DNA of 64,000 nt, from the NCBI RefSeq assembly GCF_013033965.1, contig NZ_WQFE01000001.1, positions 620,001 to 684,000 on the forward strand. The letters are read 5' to 3'. This DNA comes from Ruegeria atlantica (GTDB lineage Bacteria; Pseudomonadota; Alphaproteobacteria; Rhodobacterales; Rhodobacteraceae). A model generated the notes under the pieces. It was not told where the DNA came from and searched no databases. It saw only the letters and a program-made list of their open reading frames with translations. Shown here in pieces: positions 16,647 to 25,085 of the stretch. Every line of letters begins with the position of its first letter. Position 1 is the stretch's first letter. The position numbers and the translations under genes were made by a program.

Positions 16647-17177
16647 TCAATGATACAGCTTCTTCAAAAAACGTCCTAAGTTCGGATCCGCGCGTTCAAA
16701 TGGAATATCTGAGTGGTGAAACCAGCGCACAGAGTGAAACTCCGATGTGTCATAAGTATAGTTTTGGTTTACTTGCCCCTTCAAAGCGAACCACAGCGAC
16801 ACATCAGTATGGCCCGAACTCCTGCCAACCGTCTCGGATACGGTCACAAAAAGCGGGGTTTCACCGATGAATTCTGCGGATACATCCAGTTCTTCCCGCA
16901 GCTCTCTCACAACGGTATCGCAAGGGTTTTCATCCAATTCAACATGCCCACCCGTTGGCAGCCAAAGTTCGGCGTTGATATGATCAACTAACAGCACGTG
17001 ATTGCCATCGACGAGCAAAAAATAAGACACGAGATGTGGGTTGGGCGTCGCTGGTTTGGACACGCGAAACAGGTCCGCACCCGAGTCGATCCAGTCAAGC
17101 GCGAACCTGATATGATTTGCTTCAGTTTCATCCAGCGGTGTGACAGCAGATATCATTTGCCAGATCGCTGCTCTCAT
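16647..17177 (-). CDS. Nudix hydrolase
   Basis: The 176-residue protein carries a complete Nudix box, G-x5-E-x7-REUxEExGU, seen as GGHVELDENPCDTVVREL followed by REELDV. This binds metal for hydrolysis of a nucleoside-diphosphate-linked compound. The start at 17177 (MRAAIWQM) follows GAGG; the frame is open further upstream but without a good site. It is downstream of, and on the same strand as, the LacI gene at 17328, with 150 bases between. The substrate is unknown. Confidence 0.88.
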   Translation of the reverse strand: MRAAIWQMISAVTPLDETEANHIRFALDWIDSGADLFRVSKPATPNPHLVSYFLLVDGNHVLLVDHINAELWLPTGGHVELDENPCDTVVRELREELDVSAEFIGETPLFVTVSETVGRSSGHTDVSLWFALKGQVNQNYTYDTSEFHSVRWFHHSDIPFERADPNLGRFLKKLYH

Positions 17178-17327
17178 TGCCTCGCACCACCATTTGTTCA
17201 CCTTATGTTCGAGGCAAGTGCTATTCCGCACTGATGTCAACAATGCTCTGCCACTGACCCGGAACGCAGAGCGACACCGTATCGAATAGAAGGTGCATGT
17301 TCGGTGTCGGTTAACCACTTCCAAGGC

Positions 17328-18356
17328 TTATGTATTGAAAACTGTATTCCGGATAGTTGAATTTCTCTTGATCAATCGTGCTTCAAGCTTTTCGGCCTCT
17401 GGTCTTTTTTGAGTAGAGATCCATCTCGCAAGCGCGCTTGCCGACCTTTCGCCCATTCGGGACACCGGAAGATGAACCGTAGTCAAAGACGGCACAGCAA
17501 CGGCGGAGCTTGGCAAATCATCCAGACCCATCAAGGACACTTCGTCGGGAACCCTTAGCCCCTTGGATTGAAGGCCGAACAAAACCCCTAACGCCACGAC
17601 GTCCGATAGACATAGGATAGCGTCCGGCTTGTTCGAATTGCTTACAATCTTCGCAGCAGCTTCCGCGCCGCCCCTGAGGCTGATTTCAGTTTCCACAGTC
17701 GTGAGTTCACGGTTTTTGTGAACGGAATGCAGTCCGGAGAGCCGGGCCAGTGTCCGATCATTGTTGTGAACCGGGCCATGCACGACGGCAATCCGCCGAT
17801 GTCCAAGGTCGATGAGGTGCTGCAAGGCCAACTGTGCTGCAGCTTTGTTGTCGTACCCAATCGTCGGCAAAGGGTTGGTGTCATCAAAGTAGGACGTGAT
17901 GATCGCAGGGATCATTGTGCGCTCGATCAGATCATAAAATTCAGCCCCGTGTGTTGCGCCGGTCACGATCAACCCTTCAGCCCCAATATCGACCAGCCCC
18001 TTCGCCTTTTTGGCTTCAACATCCAGGTCTGACTCGGTTGTAGCCACAATCAGTGAAAGCCCATCTTCTGACAGTCGGCGCTCAAGTGCGGCAAGAAACC
18101 TAGCAAAAATGGCGTTGTCCAAGGTGGGGATCAGCGCGCCTACAAAACGTGTGCGACCGGAATTGATAGCCCGGGCTGCCGCACTGGGCACGAACCGAAG
18201 TTCGGCAATCGCTTTTTGAACTCTTTCCAGAGTGTCCTTTTTCACCACCCCCGGCTCGTTCAGTACTCGGGACACCGTTGCGACTGATACGCCTGCTGCT
18301 TTTGCGACATCTCTGAGATTTGCACGTTTTTTCAGCGCCGGGTCTTTTTGTGTCAC
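17328..18356 (-). CDS. LacI-family repressor of the betaine-type operon
   Basis: A 342-residue LacI regulator: helix-turn-helix and hinge at residues about 12-70 (LRDVAKAAGVSVATVSRVLN, then ARAINSGRT) followed by a periplasmic-binding-protein-like ligand domain (GRTRFVGALIPTLDNAIF). It is divergent from the DUF1989-GcvT fusion and ABC transporter genes. Two identical operator-like repeats lie in the spacer, so it most likely represses that operon and itself. The ligand may be the imported quaternary amine or a degradation product; this is inferred from context only. Confidence 0.93.
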   Translation of the reverse strand: MTQKDPALKKRANLRDVAKAAGVSVATVSRVLNEPGVVKKDTLERVQKAIAELRFVPSAAARAINSGRTRFVGALIPTLDNAIFARFLAALERRLSEDGLSLIVATTESDLDVEAKKAKGLVDIGAEGLIVTGATHGAEFYDLIERTMIPAIITSYFDDTNPLPTIGYDNKAAAQLALQHLIDLGHRRIAVVHGPVHNNDRTLARLSGLHSVHKNRELTTVETEISLRGGAEAAAKIVSNSNKPDAILCLSDVVALGVLFGLQSKGLRVPDEVSLMGLDDLPSSAVAVPSLTTVHLPVSRMGERSASALARWISTQKRPEAEKLEARLIKRNSTIRNTVFNT

Positions 18357-18403
18357 CTGATTTTACGTCCGTTTTGCTGGGGTCTGATGAAAGTGTTGAC
18401 ATA

Positions 18404-18417
18404 TGTAACTAGTTTCA
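18404..18417. promoter_or_regulatory. LacI operator copy 1
   Basis: TGTAACTAGTTTCA has the imperfect dyad G(T/A)AACTAGTT(T/A)C, the central-CTAG form of operator. An identical 14-base copy lies 22 bases further on. TTGACA at 18396-18401 just upstream could be a rightward -35. Assigned to the adjacent LacI regulator by position. Confidence 0.7.
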
Positions 18418-18425
18418 TCAACCTT

Positions 18426-18439
18426 TGTAACTAGTTTCA
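18426..18439. promoter_or_regulatory. LacI operator copy 2
   Basis: A second exact copy of TGTAACTAGTTTCA, about two helical turns from the first and 22 bases before the start of the DUF1989-GcvT gene, so a bound repressor would block transcription start or ribosome loading there. Confidence 0.7.
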
Positions 18440-18461
18440 TAGCCGAGATTCTATAAACCAC

Positions 18462-20786
18462 ATGCAAGGTTCGACCGTCTTACACGAGTTCACGAATACC
18501 GGATTCGTAAGCCCTGGGCGCAGCTTTCCGGGTTTTCCGAAGGCTTCCGGTGTTCGGAGCTTTGTTTTGGCATCGCGCGACGCTGTGCGCGTGGAAATGG
18601 CCGCAAGTGATTTGCTGTCGCTGGAAGCATCTTCGCGCGACCATCCTCTGGAATTGGTTGCATTTCTCGATGGGCAATCTGCGCTTGGCCACCTGGGTTT
18701 GGAAGCAAACGGAACGGTTGATCAGAGCGAATTCGACAGCGAGCCGTTCACAGGTTGGATTGAGTCGAAGGGTGGAAATCCCAAGCAAAAAGCTCCGTGT
18801 TTCAGGCTCAAAACCTCAACCGAACCGCTGGTCCTTCGCACGGACGCACGCATTTCAGTTTGGGTGATCCGGCCAACTTCTATCTCGGGTTTGATTGAAG
18901 GAACAACTGCCGGCTGCGTCACGGCAATACACAAAACTGCGGCTTCCAGTGAACCTTTGCTGCCACCGCTTTTGGGCGACACTCGAGACGAATTCACTGT
19001 GCCGCGCGGCACTGGGGTCGCATACGAATTGAGAGCCGGTGAATTCGTTCAAATTATCGATGTGGAAGGCCAGCAGTGTTCGGATTTCATGGCGCTACGA
19101 TCTGATGAGTTGGAACGTGGAGCCGAATGGATGATCGACTCGACTGCGACGCGGTCGATGGTGCGGCGGGCCTATCCTGGCCCTGGATTGCTGGACAAGT
19201 TCTACGATCGTGAAATGCGGCCCCTTCTAAATGTGATGCAGGATACTTGTGGGCGTCACGACACGTTCGGCCTGGCTTGCACCGCCCGCGGCTATGAAGA
19301 GCGCGGGTTTCCAGGTCATGTGAACTGTTCCGACAACATGTCCAACGCATTGGCCCCATACGGAGTTGCGCGTCGGTCAGCCTGGCCCGCCATCAATTTC
19401 TTCTGGAATACGTGGATCGATTCAACAACGCATCACATCCTGACCGCAGAATCCTATTCGCGCCCCGGTGACTATGTCGCTATGCGCGCGATGGAAGATC
19501 TGGTGTGTGTGTCGACCGCATGTCCGGACGACATCGATCCGATAAATGGCTGGAATCCGACTGACGTTCACGTCCGCATCTATCGCCCCGAAACGCCCAT
19601 CCGGCGCGCCGTTGCCTATCGCGAAAAGGAAGACGCCCCGATGACGATCAGTCAGGAATCTGCATTTCATGACCGTCTGACCCCATTGACCAAACACTTT
19701 GCGCCGGCGCGCGACTTGTGGACGCCGGTCAGCTTTCCCGCTCACGGAACGCTGGGCGAATACTGGGCCTGCCGCGAGGCTGTGACAGTGCAGGACATGA
19801 GCGGGCTGCGCAAATACGACATTGTCGGCCCCGACGCCGAGAAACTGCTACAGCAGGCAACGACACGAAACGTCGCCAAATTGCCGGTATGGCGCGGGTC
19901 CTACACCCTTATGTGCGACGAAAGCGGATCCGTCATCGACGATGGCACCCTGTTCCGGCTTGCGCCTGAGATCTTCCGTTGGTGCTGTGGTTCTGAAGAA
20001 AGCGGTCGCACGTTGCAGGGGCTGGCAACGGATCTGGGACTACAGGTTCGGGTGCATGCTTTGCAGAACGCGATGCCCAACCTGGCTATTCAGGGTCCAA
20101 AATCGCGCGATCTGCTGCGCAAGATCGCCTTTACTCAGCCGCATGTGCCTTCGCTTGATAACCTGAAATGGTTTGGGGTTACAGTCGCCCGACTCAAAGA
20201 CCGTGAGGGTGCGCCGTTCATGCTATCCCGTTCAGGTTATACCGGCGAATTGGGATACGAGGTCTTCTGCTCAAAATCTGACGCAGTCGCAATCTGGGAC
20301 GCGGTGATGAAAGCAGGTGAAGAGTTTGGGGTCACCCCCATGGGTTCGGCCGCACTGGACATCATCAGGATCGAGGCCGGGCTGGCTGCGGCAAACGCCG
20401 AGTTTGCACCTGGCATTGATGCGTTCGAGGCCGGTCTGGGCTTTGCCGTCGATCTGACAAAGACCAGCTTTTTGGGCAAAGACGCGCTGGAAAGAAACGC
20501 GCGTGAGCCACGCCGCGTTCTCAAAGGGCTGTTGATTGGGTGTGATGACGTTCCCGCACACGGCACCCCGGTCTTTTCCGGCGAGCGGCAAGTGGGCGTG
20601 GTCACCTCGGCCACACGCTCTCCGATGCTTGAGCATGCGATCGCAATGGCGCGGTTATCGGTCGAGCACGCAGAGAACGGCACCCAATTGGAAATCGGGC
20701 AACTCGACGGGCGGATGAAGCGCCTGGGAGCTACGGTTTCGGACATTCCATTCATAGATCCGCAACGCAAGCGCGCGCGCGCCTAA
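18462..20786 (+). CDS. DUF1989 - aminomethyltransferase (GcvT-like) fusion
   Basis: This 774-residue protein has three parts: an N-terminal region of about 150 residues without a clear family, a DUF1989 (urea-carboxylase-associated) domain at about 180-370 with GQQCSDFMAL and HDTFGLACTARGYEERG, and a GcvT/tetrahydrofolate-dependent methyltransferase fold at about 400-765 with NLAIQGPKSRDLL, LSRSGYTGELGYEVF and FLGKDAL. GcvT-fold proteins transfer one-carbon units from methylated amines or DMSP to tetrahydrofolate. Its downstream neighbours form a glycine-betaine-type ABC transporter, so demethylation of an imported quaternary amine or a degradation product is likely. Expression appears to be under the divergent LacI regulator. 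Confidence 0.88.
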   Translation: MQGSTVLHEFTNTGFVSPGRSFPGFPKASGVRSFVLASRDAVRVEMAASDLLSLEASSRDHPLELVAFLDGQSALGHLGLEANGTVDQSEFDSEPFTGWIESKGGNPKQKAPCFRLKTSTEPLVLRTDARISVWVIRPTSISGLIEGTTAGCVTAIHKTAASSEPLLPPLLGDTRDEFTVPRGTGVAYELRAGEFVQIIDVEGQQCSDFMALRSDELERGAEWMIDSTATRSMVRRAYPGPGLLDKFYDREMRPLLNVMQDTCGRHDTFGLACTARGYEERGFPGHVNCSDNMSNALAPYGVARRSAWPAINFFWNTWIDSTTHHILTAESYSRPGDYVAMRAMEDLVCVSTACPDDIDPINGWNPTDVHVRIYRPETPIRRAVAYREKEDAPMTISQESAFHDRLTPLTKHFAPARDLWTPVSFPAHGTLGEYWACREAVTVQDMSGLRKYDIVGPDAEKLLQQATTRNVAKLPVWRGSYTLMCDESGSVIDDGTLFRLAPEIFRWCCGSEESGRTLQGLATDLGLQVRVHALQNAMPNLAIQGPKSRDLLRKIAFTQPHVPSLDNLKWFGVTVARLKDREGAPFMLSRSGYTGELGYEVFCSKSDAVAIWDAVMKAGEEFGVTPMGSAALDIIRIEAGLAAANAEFAPGIDAFEAGLGFAVDLTKTSFLGKDALERNAREPRRVLKGLLIGCDDVPAHGTPVFSGERQVGVVTSATRSPMLEHAIAMARLSVEHAENGTQLEIGQLDGRMKRLGATVSDIPFIDPQRKRARA

Positions 20787-20821
20787 GAGCGATAGTTACA
20801 CCACGCAACGGGAGAATTGAC

Positions 20822-21793
20822 ATGAAAAGACTGACAACACTGACGGCGACAATGGCTCTGGCCTTGGGGGCTACGGCAGCTTTTGCCCAGGAAAAGGTCA
20901 TGGTTGGCGAACCCAGTTGGCCGGGTGCTAAAATCATGAGCCGCGTCATCGGTCAGGTCATCGAAACGCGATTGGGCGGAGAAGTTGGTTACGCGCCGGG
21001 CGCAAATGCCGTGATCTTTGCGGCCATGGACGGCGGGCGTGGCGACATTGATGTGCACCCCGATGTCTGGTTGCCGAACCAATCTTCATTCACTGACGAG
21101 TATGTCGATCAGAAGGGCACCGTGGCCCTTTCTTCAGGCAACTACGAGGGCCGCGCGGGGATTTGTGTTCCGAATTACATGGTCGAAGATCACAACATCA
21201 AATCGATCTATGATCTGGCCACGCCAATGGCACAGGAATTGTTCGACTCAGATGGTGACGGAATGGGTGAAGTCTGGGTCGGCGCCTCCGGCTGGGCCTC
21301 GACCAACACTTTCAAGGTACGTGTGCGTGACTATGGCATCGAAACCTTCCTGACGCCCACCACCGAGGACGAGACAGTGTTCTATTCGCGTCTGAAGGAC
21401 CAGATTGACCAGAAAAAAGGTGCCGCATTCTACTGCTACGCGCCGCACTATGTGCACGCGCTGTATGATGTCACCATTCTGGAAGAGCCCGAACACGACG
21501 CTGCCACCTATAAGATGGTGCAGCCGGATCAGGACGCGGATTGGTACAACAATTCACATGTCAGCACTGGTGAGCCGGTAAAAACCGTGACCGTTGCCCA
21601 TTCAAAATCGCTGGAGCAGCGCAACCCGGCCGCAGCTTCATTCCTGAGCGGCATCAACATGGATGCAGACCAGCTCAGCGCCCTGACCTACGAAGTCGTG
21701 GTCAAAGGACGCGACACGGATGAGGTCGTAGCCGAGTGGATTGCCGCAAATGGCGATACGGTCGACGGCTGGCTTGGCCTGAAAACCAACTAA
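20822..21793 (+). CDS. Glycine betaine/choline-type ABC substrate-binding protein
   Basis: A 323-residue periplasmic protein with a signal peptide (MKRLTTLTATMALALGATAA, cleavage after AFA). The OpuAC/ProX fold is indicated by VMVGEPSWPGAKIM, DIDVHPDVWLPNQ and a run of conserved aromatic positions that in this family form the box for a quaternary ammonium group. GGGAGA lies before the start. It is 35 bases after the DUF1989-GcvT fusion and the first of three transporter genes. Choline, carnitine, betaine or a related amine are all possible ligands. Confidence 0.9.
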   Translation: MKRLTTLTATMALALGATAAFAQEKVMVGEPSWPGAKIMSRVIGQVIETRLGGEVGYAPGANAVIFAAMDGGRGDIDVHPDVWLPNQSSFTDEYVDQKGTVALSSGNYEGRAGICVPNYMVEDHNIKSIYDLATPMAQELFDSDGDGMGEVWVGASGWASTNTFKVRVRDYGIETFLTPTTEDETVFYSRLKDQIDQKKGAAFYCYAPHYVHALYDVTILEEPEHDAATYKMVQPDQDADWYNNSHVSTGEPVKTVTVAHSKSLEQRNPAAASFLSGINMDADQLSALTYEVVVKGRDTDEVVAEWIAANGDTVDGWLGLKTN

Positions 21794-21802
21794 AGCCAAA
21801 AG

Positions 21803-21828
21803 ACCCCCGGCGTCACGCTGCCGGGGGT
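21803..21828 (+). terminator. Stem-loop after substrate-binding-protein gene
   Basis: ACCCCCGGC (21803-21811) and GCCGGGGGT (21820-21828) form a perfect 9-bp stem with an 8-base loop, 10 bases after the stop. No T-tract follows and transporter genes continue, so it is more likely a partial terminator or an RNA-stabilising hairpin that keeps the binding-protein mRNA in excess. Confidence 0.75.
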
Positions 21829-21861
21829 GTAACCTGCAAGCTAGACCAAAGTGGGGCCAGT

Positions 21862-22911
21862 ATGACGGCGGATATCGCAATTGATGCACGTGGCGTTTGG
21901 AAAGTGTTCGGAGCCAGAGCGCAGGACGCGTTGAAAGCCATTCATAGCGAGGGGCTGGGCAAGGCCGAGGTGCTGGAGCGCTTCAACTGTGTTGTCGGTG
22001 TCGCTGATGCCAGCTTTGAGATCGAGCGCGGCGAGCTGTTTTGCGTTATGGGTCTGTCCGGCTCGGGCAAATCGACCCTTGTGCGCCACGTGAACCGGCT
22101 GCTGGAACCCACCGACGGCCATATCTACCTGGATGGCGACGATGTCATGGGCCTGAATGCCGACGGCTTGCGTGACCTACGCAACCGTCGCGTCGCCATG
22201 GTTTTCCAGAACTTCGGCCTGATGCCGCACCGCACCGTGCGCGACAATGTTGCCATGCCCTTGGAAATTCGCGGCACCGGTAAGGCGCGGCGTTGGGAAG
22301 AGGCCGATCGCGTTCTTGAGCTGGTGGAATTGAACGGCTGGGAAGACAAGTACGCACATGAGTTGTCCGGCGGCATGCAACAACGGGTTGGTCTTGCGCG
22401 GGCCATCGCCGCAGATCCGGAAATCCTGCTGATGGACGAGCCGTTTTCAGCGCTCGATCCGCTGATCCGCAAACAGCTGCAGGATCAGTTCATGGATCTG
22501 AGTCACAAGCTGAACAAAACCACGATGTTTATCACGCATGACCTCGACGAGGCGATCCGCATCGGTCACCGCATTGCAATCATGAAAGATGGACGCATCG
22601 TTCAAATCGGCACACCGGAAGAGATCATCCTGAACCCTGCCGATGACTACGTTGCCGATTTCGTCGCTGGGATTTCCAAGCTCAACATGATCTTCGCCCA
22701 TGCGGTGATGAAACCAGTCGACGAATTCGAAGCGCGTCACGGCGAAGTTCCGGGAGACGCCAAAGAGGCGCACCCGGACATGGATCTGTCAGACCTCATG
22801 AACCTTTGCGTCGACGGTCACGGCGTGGTGGCCGTAACGCAGGATGGCAAGACCGTAGGCGTGATCAACCGCGCGGGGCTCATCCGCGCCATTCAAGACA
22901 GCCAGGCATAA
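21862..22911 (+). CDS. Glycine betaine-type ABC transporter ATP-binding protein
   Basis: The 349-residue ATPase has Walker A GLSGSGKST, signature LSGGMQQRVGLARA, Walker B ILLMDEPFSALDP and the His switch in FITHDLDEA, followed by a C-terminal CBS-like regulatory part (GVVAVTQDGKTVGVINRAG). That layout is typical of ProV/OpuAA proteins, which sense ionic strength. ATG 21862 follows GTGGGG; 42 further open codons upstream cross the hairpin and are rejected. It ends 10 bases before the permease gene. Confidence 0.94.
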   Translation: MTADIAIDARGVWKVFGARAQDALKAIHSEGLGKAEVLERFNCVVGVADASFEIERGELFCVMGLSGSGKSTLVRHVNRLLEPTDGHIYLDGDDVMGLNADGLRDLRNRRVAMVFQNFGLMPHRTVRDNVAMPLEIRGTGKARRWEEADRVLELVELNGWEDKYAHELSGGMQQRVGLARAIAADPEILLMDEPFSALDPLIRKQLQDQFMDLSHKLNKTTMFITHDLDEAIRIGHRIAIMKDGRIVQIGTPEEIILNPADDYVADFVAGISKLNMIFAHAVMKPVDEFEARHGEVPGDAKEAHPDMDLSDLMNLCVDGHGVVAVTQDGKTVGVINRAGLIRAIQDSQA

Positions 22912-22921
22912 GGGGACCACA

Positions 22922-24439
22922 ATGAAACACATTGATGCACAACAGGTCCAACCTGAAACCGCCGACCGATTGGAAGGTCTGATCGGCGACTTCGTCGGGC
23001 AGAGTCAGACCTATTACCAAAAGACCTTTGCCTACATGATGCAGGCGCCCGGCTACCGGTTCACCCTGAACAAGGCTGCGGCAATTCTTGGTCCGATCTG
23101 GTTTGGCGCGCGCGGTCTCTGGTCCTGGTTCCTGGGGTTTCTGGTTCTGGAAACGCTGGCATATATTCAAATCGGCTTGGGACTCTTTGGAGATCTTGGG
23201 CGGGAGTTTCGCGAGCGCGCAGATCAGATCGAGCAAACACTGGCATTGCGTCGCCAGCAAATCGAAGCCGCAGAACAATCCGGCGCGGCCTCGTTGGACT
23301 CACTAAAACGCGCAGCCGAGTCACTTGAGGGCGCACTGGCAGGCGCACAGGAAGCCGCCCAAGGCGCGGATTCGACCGGTATAACATATCTGTCCGTCGG
23401 AATTATCCTGCTGTTGGCTGTGAAACTTCTAGCGGCCTCGCTGGCCAACTGGACTCTTGAGGGTCAGTTTGCGCGGTGGCGGTCGGATTCCAGTGTCGCG
23501 CACGGATGGTCGGTGACCCGGATGGTTGTCGCCTCGGTGTTGACCCTGGTGGTCGTCGTATTGTCGACCATCAAGTTCGCGCAACCTGACGCACTGGCTG
23601 TTCTCAAAACTTTCCCTACAAACCGTGATTGGCGGCTGAATGTTGGAGATGGCGTACAGGCTGTTTTTGAATGGACCAAGACCGCCGGTCGGGGGTTCTT
23701 TGACGGGCTGACCTACGGCATGCGCACCCTGCTGGATTGGATCGAAGTGGTTCTGGTCGATACCCCATGGCCGGTTGTTGCGCTGGTGATCATTATGCTG
23801 GCGTATCTGTCCGCTGGTCCACGCGTGGCAATTTTTACGGGTGCAGCGCTGGCCTATCTCGGCCTGCTGGACTTCTGGGAAAAGGCAATGACAACCATCG
23901 CGCTGCTCGGAGCCGCTGCGCTGATCTCAATCACGTTGGGCATCCCACTTGGCATCTACTGTGCACGCCGTCCACGCGCGTTTGCCATCGTGCGGCCTAT
24001 TTTGGACTTCATGCAATCAATGCCGTCGTTTGTTTACCTGATCCCGGTCGTTGCTTTCATCGGATCCGGCAAACCCGCCGGTGTCGTGGCAACAATGATT
24101 TTTGGCAGCCCGCCAGTGATCCGCTTTACCGTTCTGGGCTTGCAACAGGTGCCCGAGACAGTACGTGAGGCTGCGCTCGCCTTCGGCGCAACACCGCGTT
24201 ATCTGCTGTGGAAGGTGGACTTGCCGCTGGCGCACAAAACGATCATGGCCGGAGTAAACCAAACCATTCTAATGTCACTGGCAATGGTCGTGGTCGCGTC
24301 ACTGATTGGGGCAAAAGGTTTGGGCGAGGACGTGTTGGAAGCTCTTCAATATGCCGCAGCTGGACAAGGAATTCTGGCAGGTCTCGCAATTCTCTTTTGC
24401 GCGCTTATCCTCGATCGTATTGTGGCCGGAAAGAAATGA
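22922..24439 (+). CDS. Glycine betaine-type ABC transporter permease, long form
   Basis: At 505 residues this ProW/OpuAB-type permease is about 150 residues longer than Escherichia coli ProW. The C-terminal half (about 280-500) is the transport core with the cytoplasmic loop AALAFGATPRYLLWKVDLPLA, which contacts the ATPase. The N-terminal part has a membrane segment near residues 55-85 and then a helical, probably coiled-coil stretch (RADQIEQTLALRRQQIEAAE) before another membrane helix. The extra domain may be sensory or structural. It is the last gene of the operon and ends 100 bases before the convergent lrp-type gene. Confidence 0.9.
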   Translation: MKHIDAQQVQPETADRLEGLIGDFVGQSQTYYQKTFAYMMQAPGYRFTLNKAAAILGPIWFGARGLWSWFLGFLVLETLAYIQIGLGLFGDLGREFRERADQIEQTLALRRQQIEAAEQSGAASLDSLKRAAESLEGALAGAQEAAQGADSTGITYLSVGIILLLAVKLLAASLANWTLEGQFARWRSDSSVAHGWSVTRMVVASVLTLVVVVLSTIKFAQPDALAVLKTFPTNRDWRLNVGDGVQAVFEWTKTAGRGFFDGLTYGMRTLLDWIEVVLVDTPWPVVALVIIMLAYLSAGPRVAIFTGAALAYLGLLDFWEKAMTTIALLGAAALISITLGIPLGIYCARRPRAFAIVRPILDFMQSMPSFVYLIPVVAFIGSGKPAGVVATMIFGSPPVIRFTVLGLQQVPETVREAALAFGATPRYLLWKVDLPLAHKTIMAGVNQTILMSLAMVVVASLIGAKGLGEDVLEALQYAAAGQGILAGLAILFCALILDRIVAGKK

Positions 24440-24539
24440 AGTAGCCCTGTTGGTCTGACGCATTGACAGCGTTTCGTTGCCTGTCTAACGGACGCTATCG
24501 CCAAGCCCGATCTTTGGGTATTGCTGCGAAGTGCAACCC

Positions 24540-24998
24540 CTAAACAGGAATGCCCAGGCCAACTTTCTTTCTCCCCATAATAACAGAGGTGCGAAATCGA
24601 CGAACGTTTGAGTTGTCGAAGAACAATCGTTTCGTGAGCTCCTCAAAATCATCCATGTCCCTTGCGGTGCAGACCAGACAAAAGTCGGCTTCTCCGGTGA
24701 TGTAATAGCACTGCTGCACCATGGGCTCAGATTGCGCCTGACGCGAGAATGCGTCGATCTGATCCTGACGCTCGCGTTCCAATTCAACCATGACAATGAA
24801 ACTCATCGCGACACCCAGCTTTTTTGGATCAACGATTGCCACTTCCGAAACAATGGCGCCCGAAGTCCTCAATGCCTTCAATCGGCGCTGAACAGATGCC
24901 ACCGACAAGCCCGTCTCTGACGCAAGGGCTTCGAGGCCCATCTTTGCGTCGGCCTGCATCAATTGAAGAAGGCTTCGGTCAAACTGATCGAGCTTCAT
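24540..24998 (-). CDS. Lrp/AsnC-family regulator
   Basis: A 152-residue regulator with an AsnC helix-turn-helix (LASETGLSVASVQRRLKALR) at about 22-45 and a RAM effector domain (PMVQQCYYITGEADFCLV). ATG 24998 follows GAGAGGGG; 18 codons further upstream remain open but lack a site. It is divergent from a PLP-dependent lyase and M20 hydrolase operon with 87 bases between, and likely controls that operon in response to an amino acid. The spacer is AT-rich but no clean Lrp box was resolved. Confidence 0.92.
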   Translation of the reverse strand: MKLDQFDRSLLQLMQADAKMGLEALASETGLSVASVQRRLKALRTSGAIVSEVAIVDPKKLGVAMSFIVMVELERERQDQIDAFSRQAQSEPMVQQCYYITGEADFCLVCTARDMDDFEELTKRLFFDNSNVRRFRTSVIMGRKKVGLGIPV

Positions 24999-25085
24999 GC
25001 ATGCCCCTCTCAATTTGAGAAAATTTCCCATAATAATAGCAAAACTGACCATAATTGATCATCGTTCGCAGTTACAACTCTCGTT

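Noticed and set aside
21736..21861. Longer N terminus for the betaine-type ATPase
   Set aside because: It would overlap the binding-protein gene and run through the stem-loop; ATG 21862 has a suitable ribosome site and family start.
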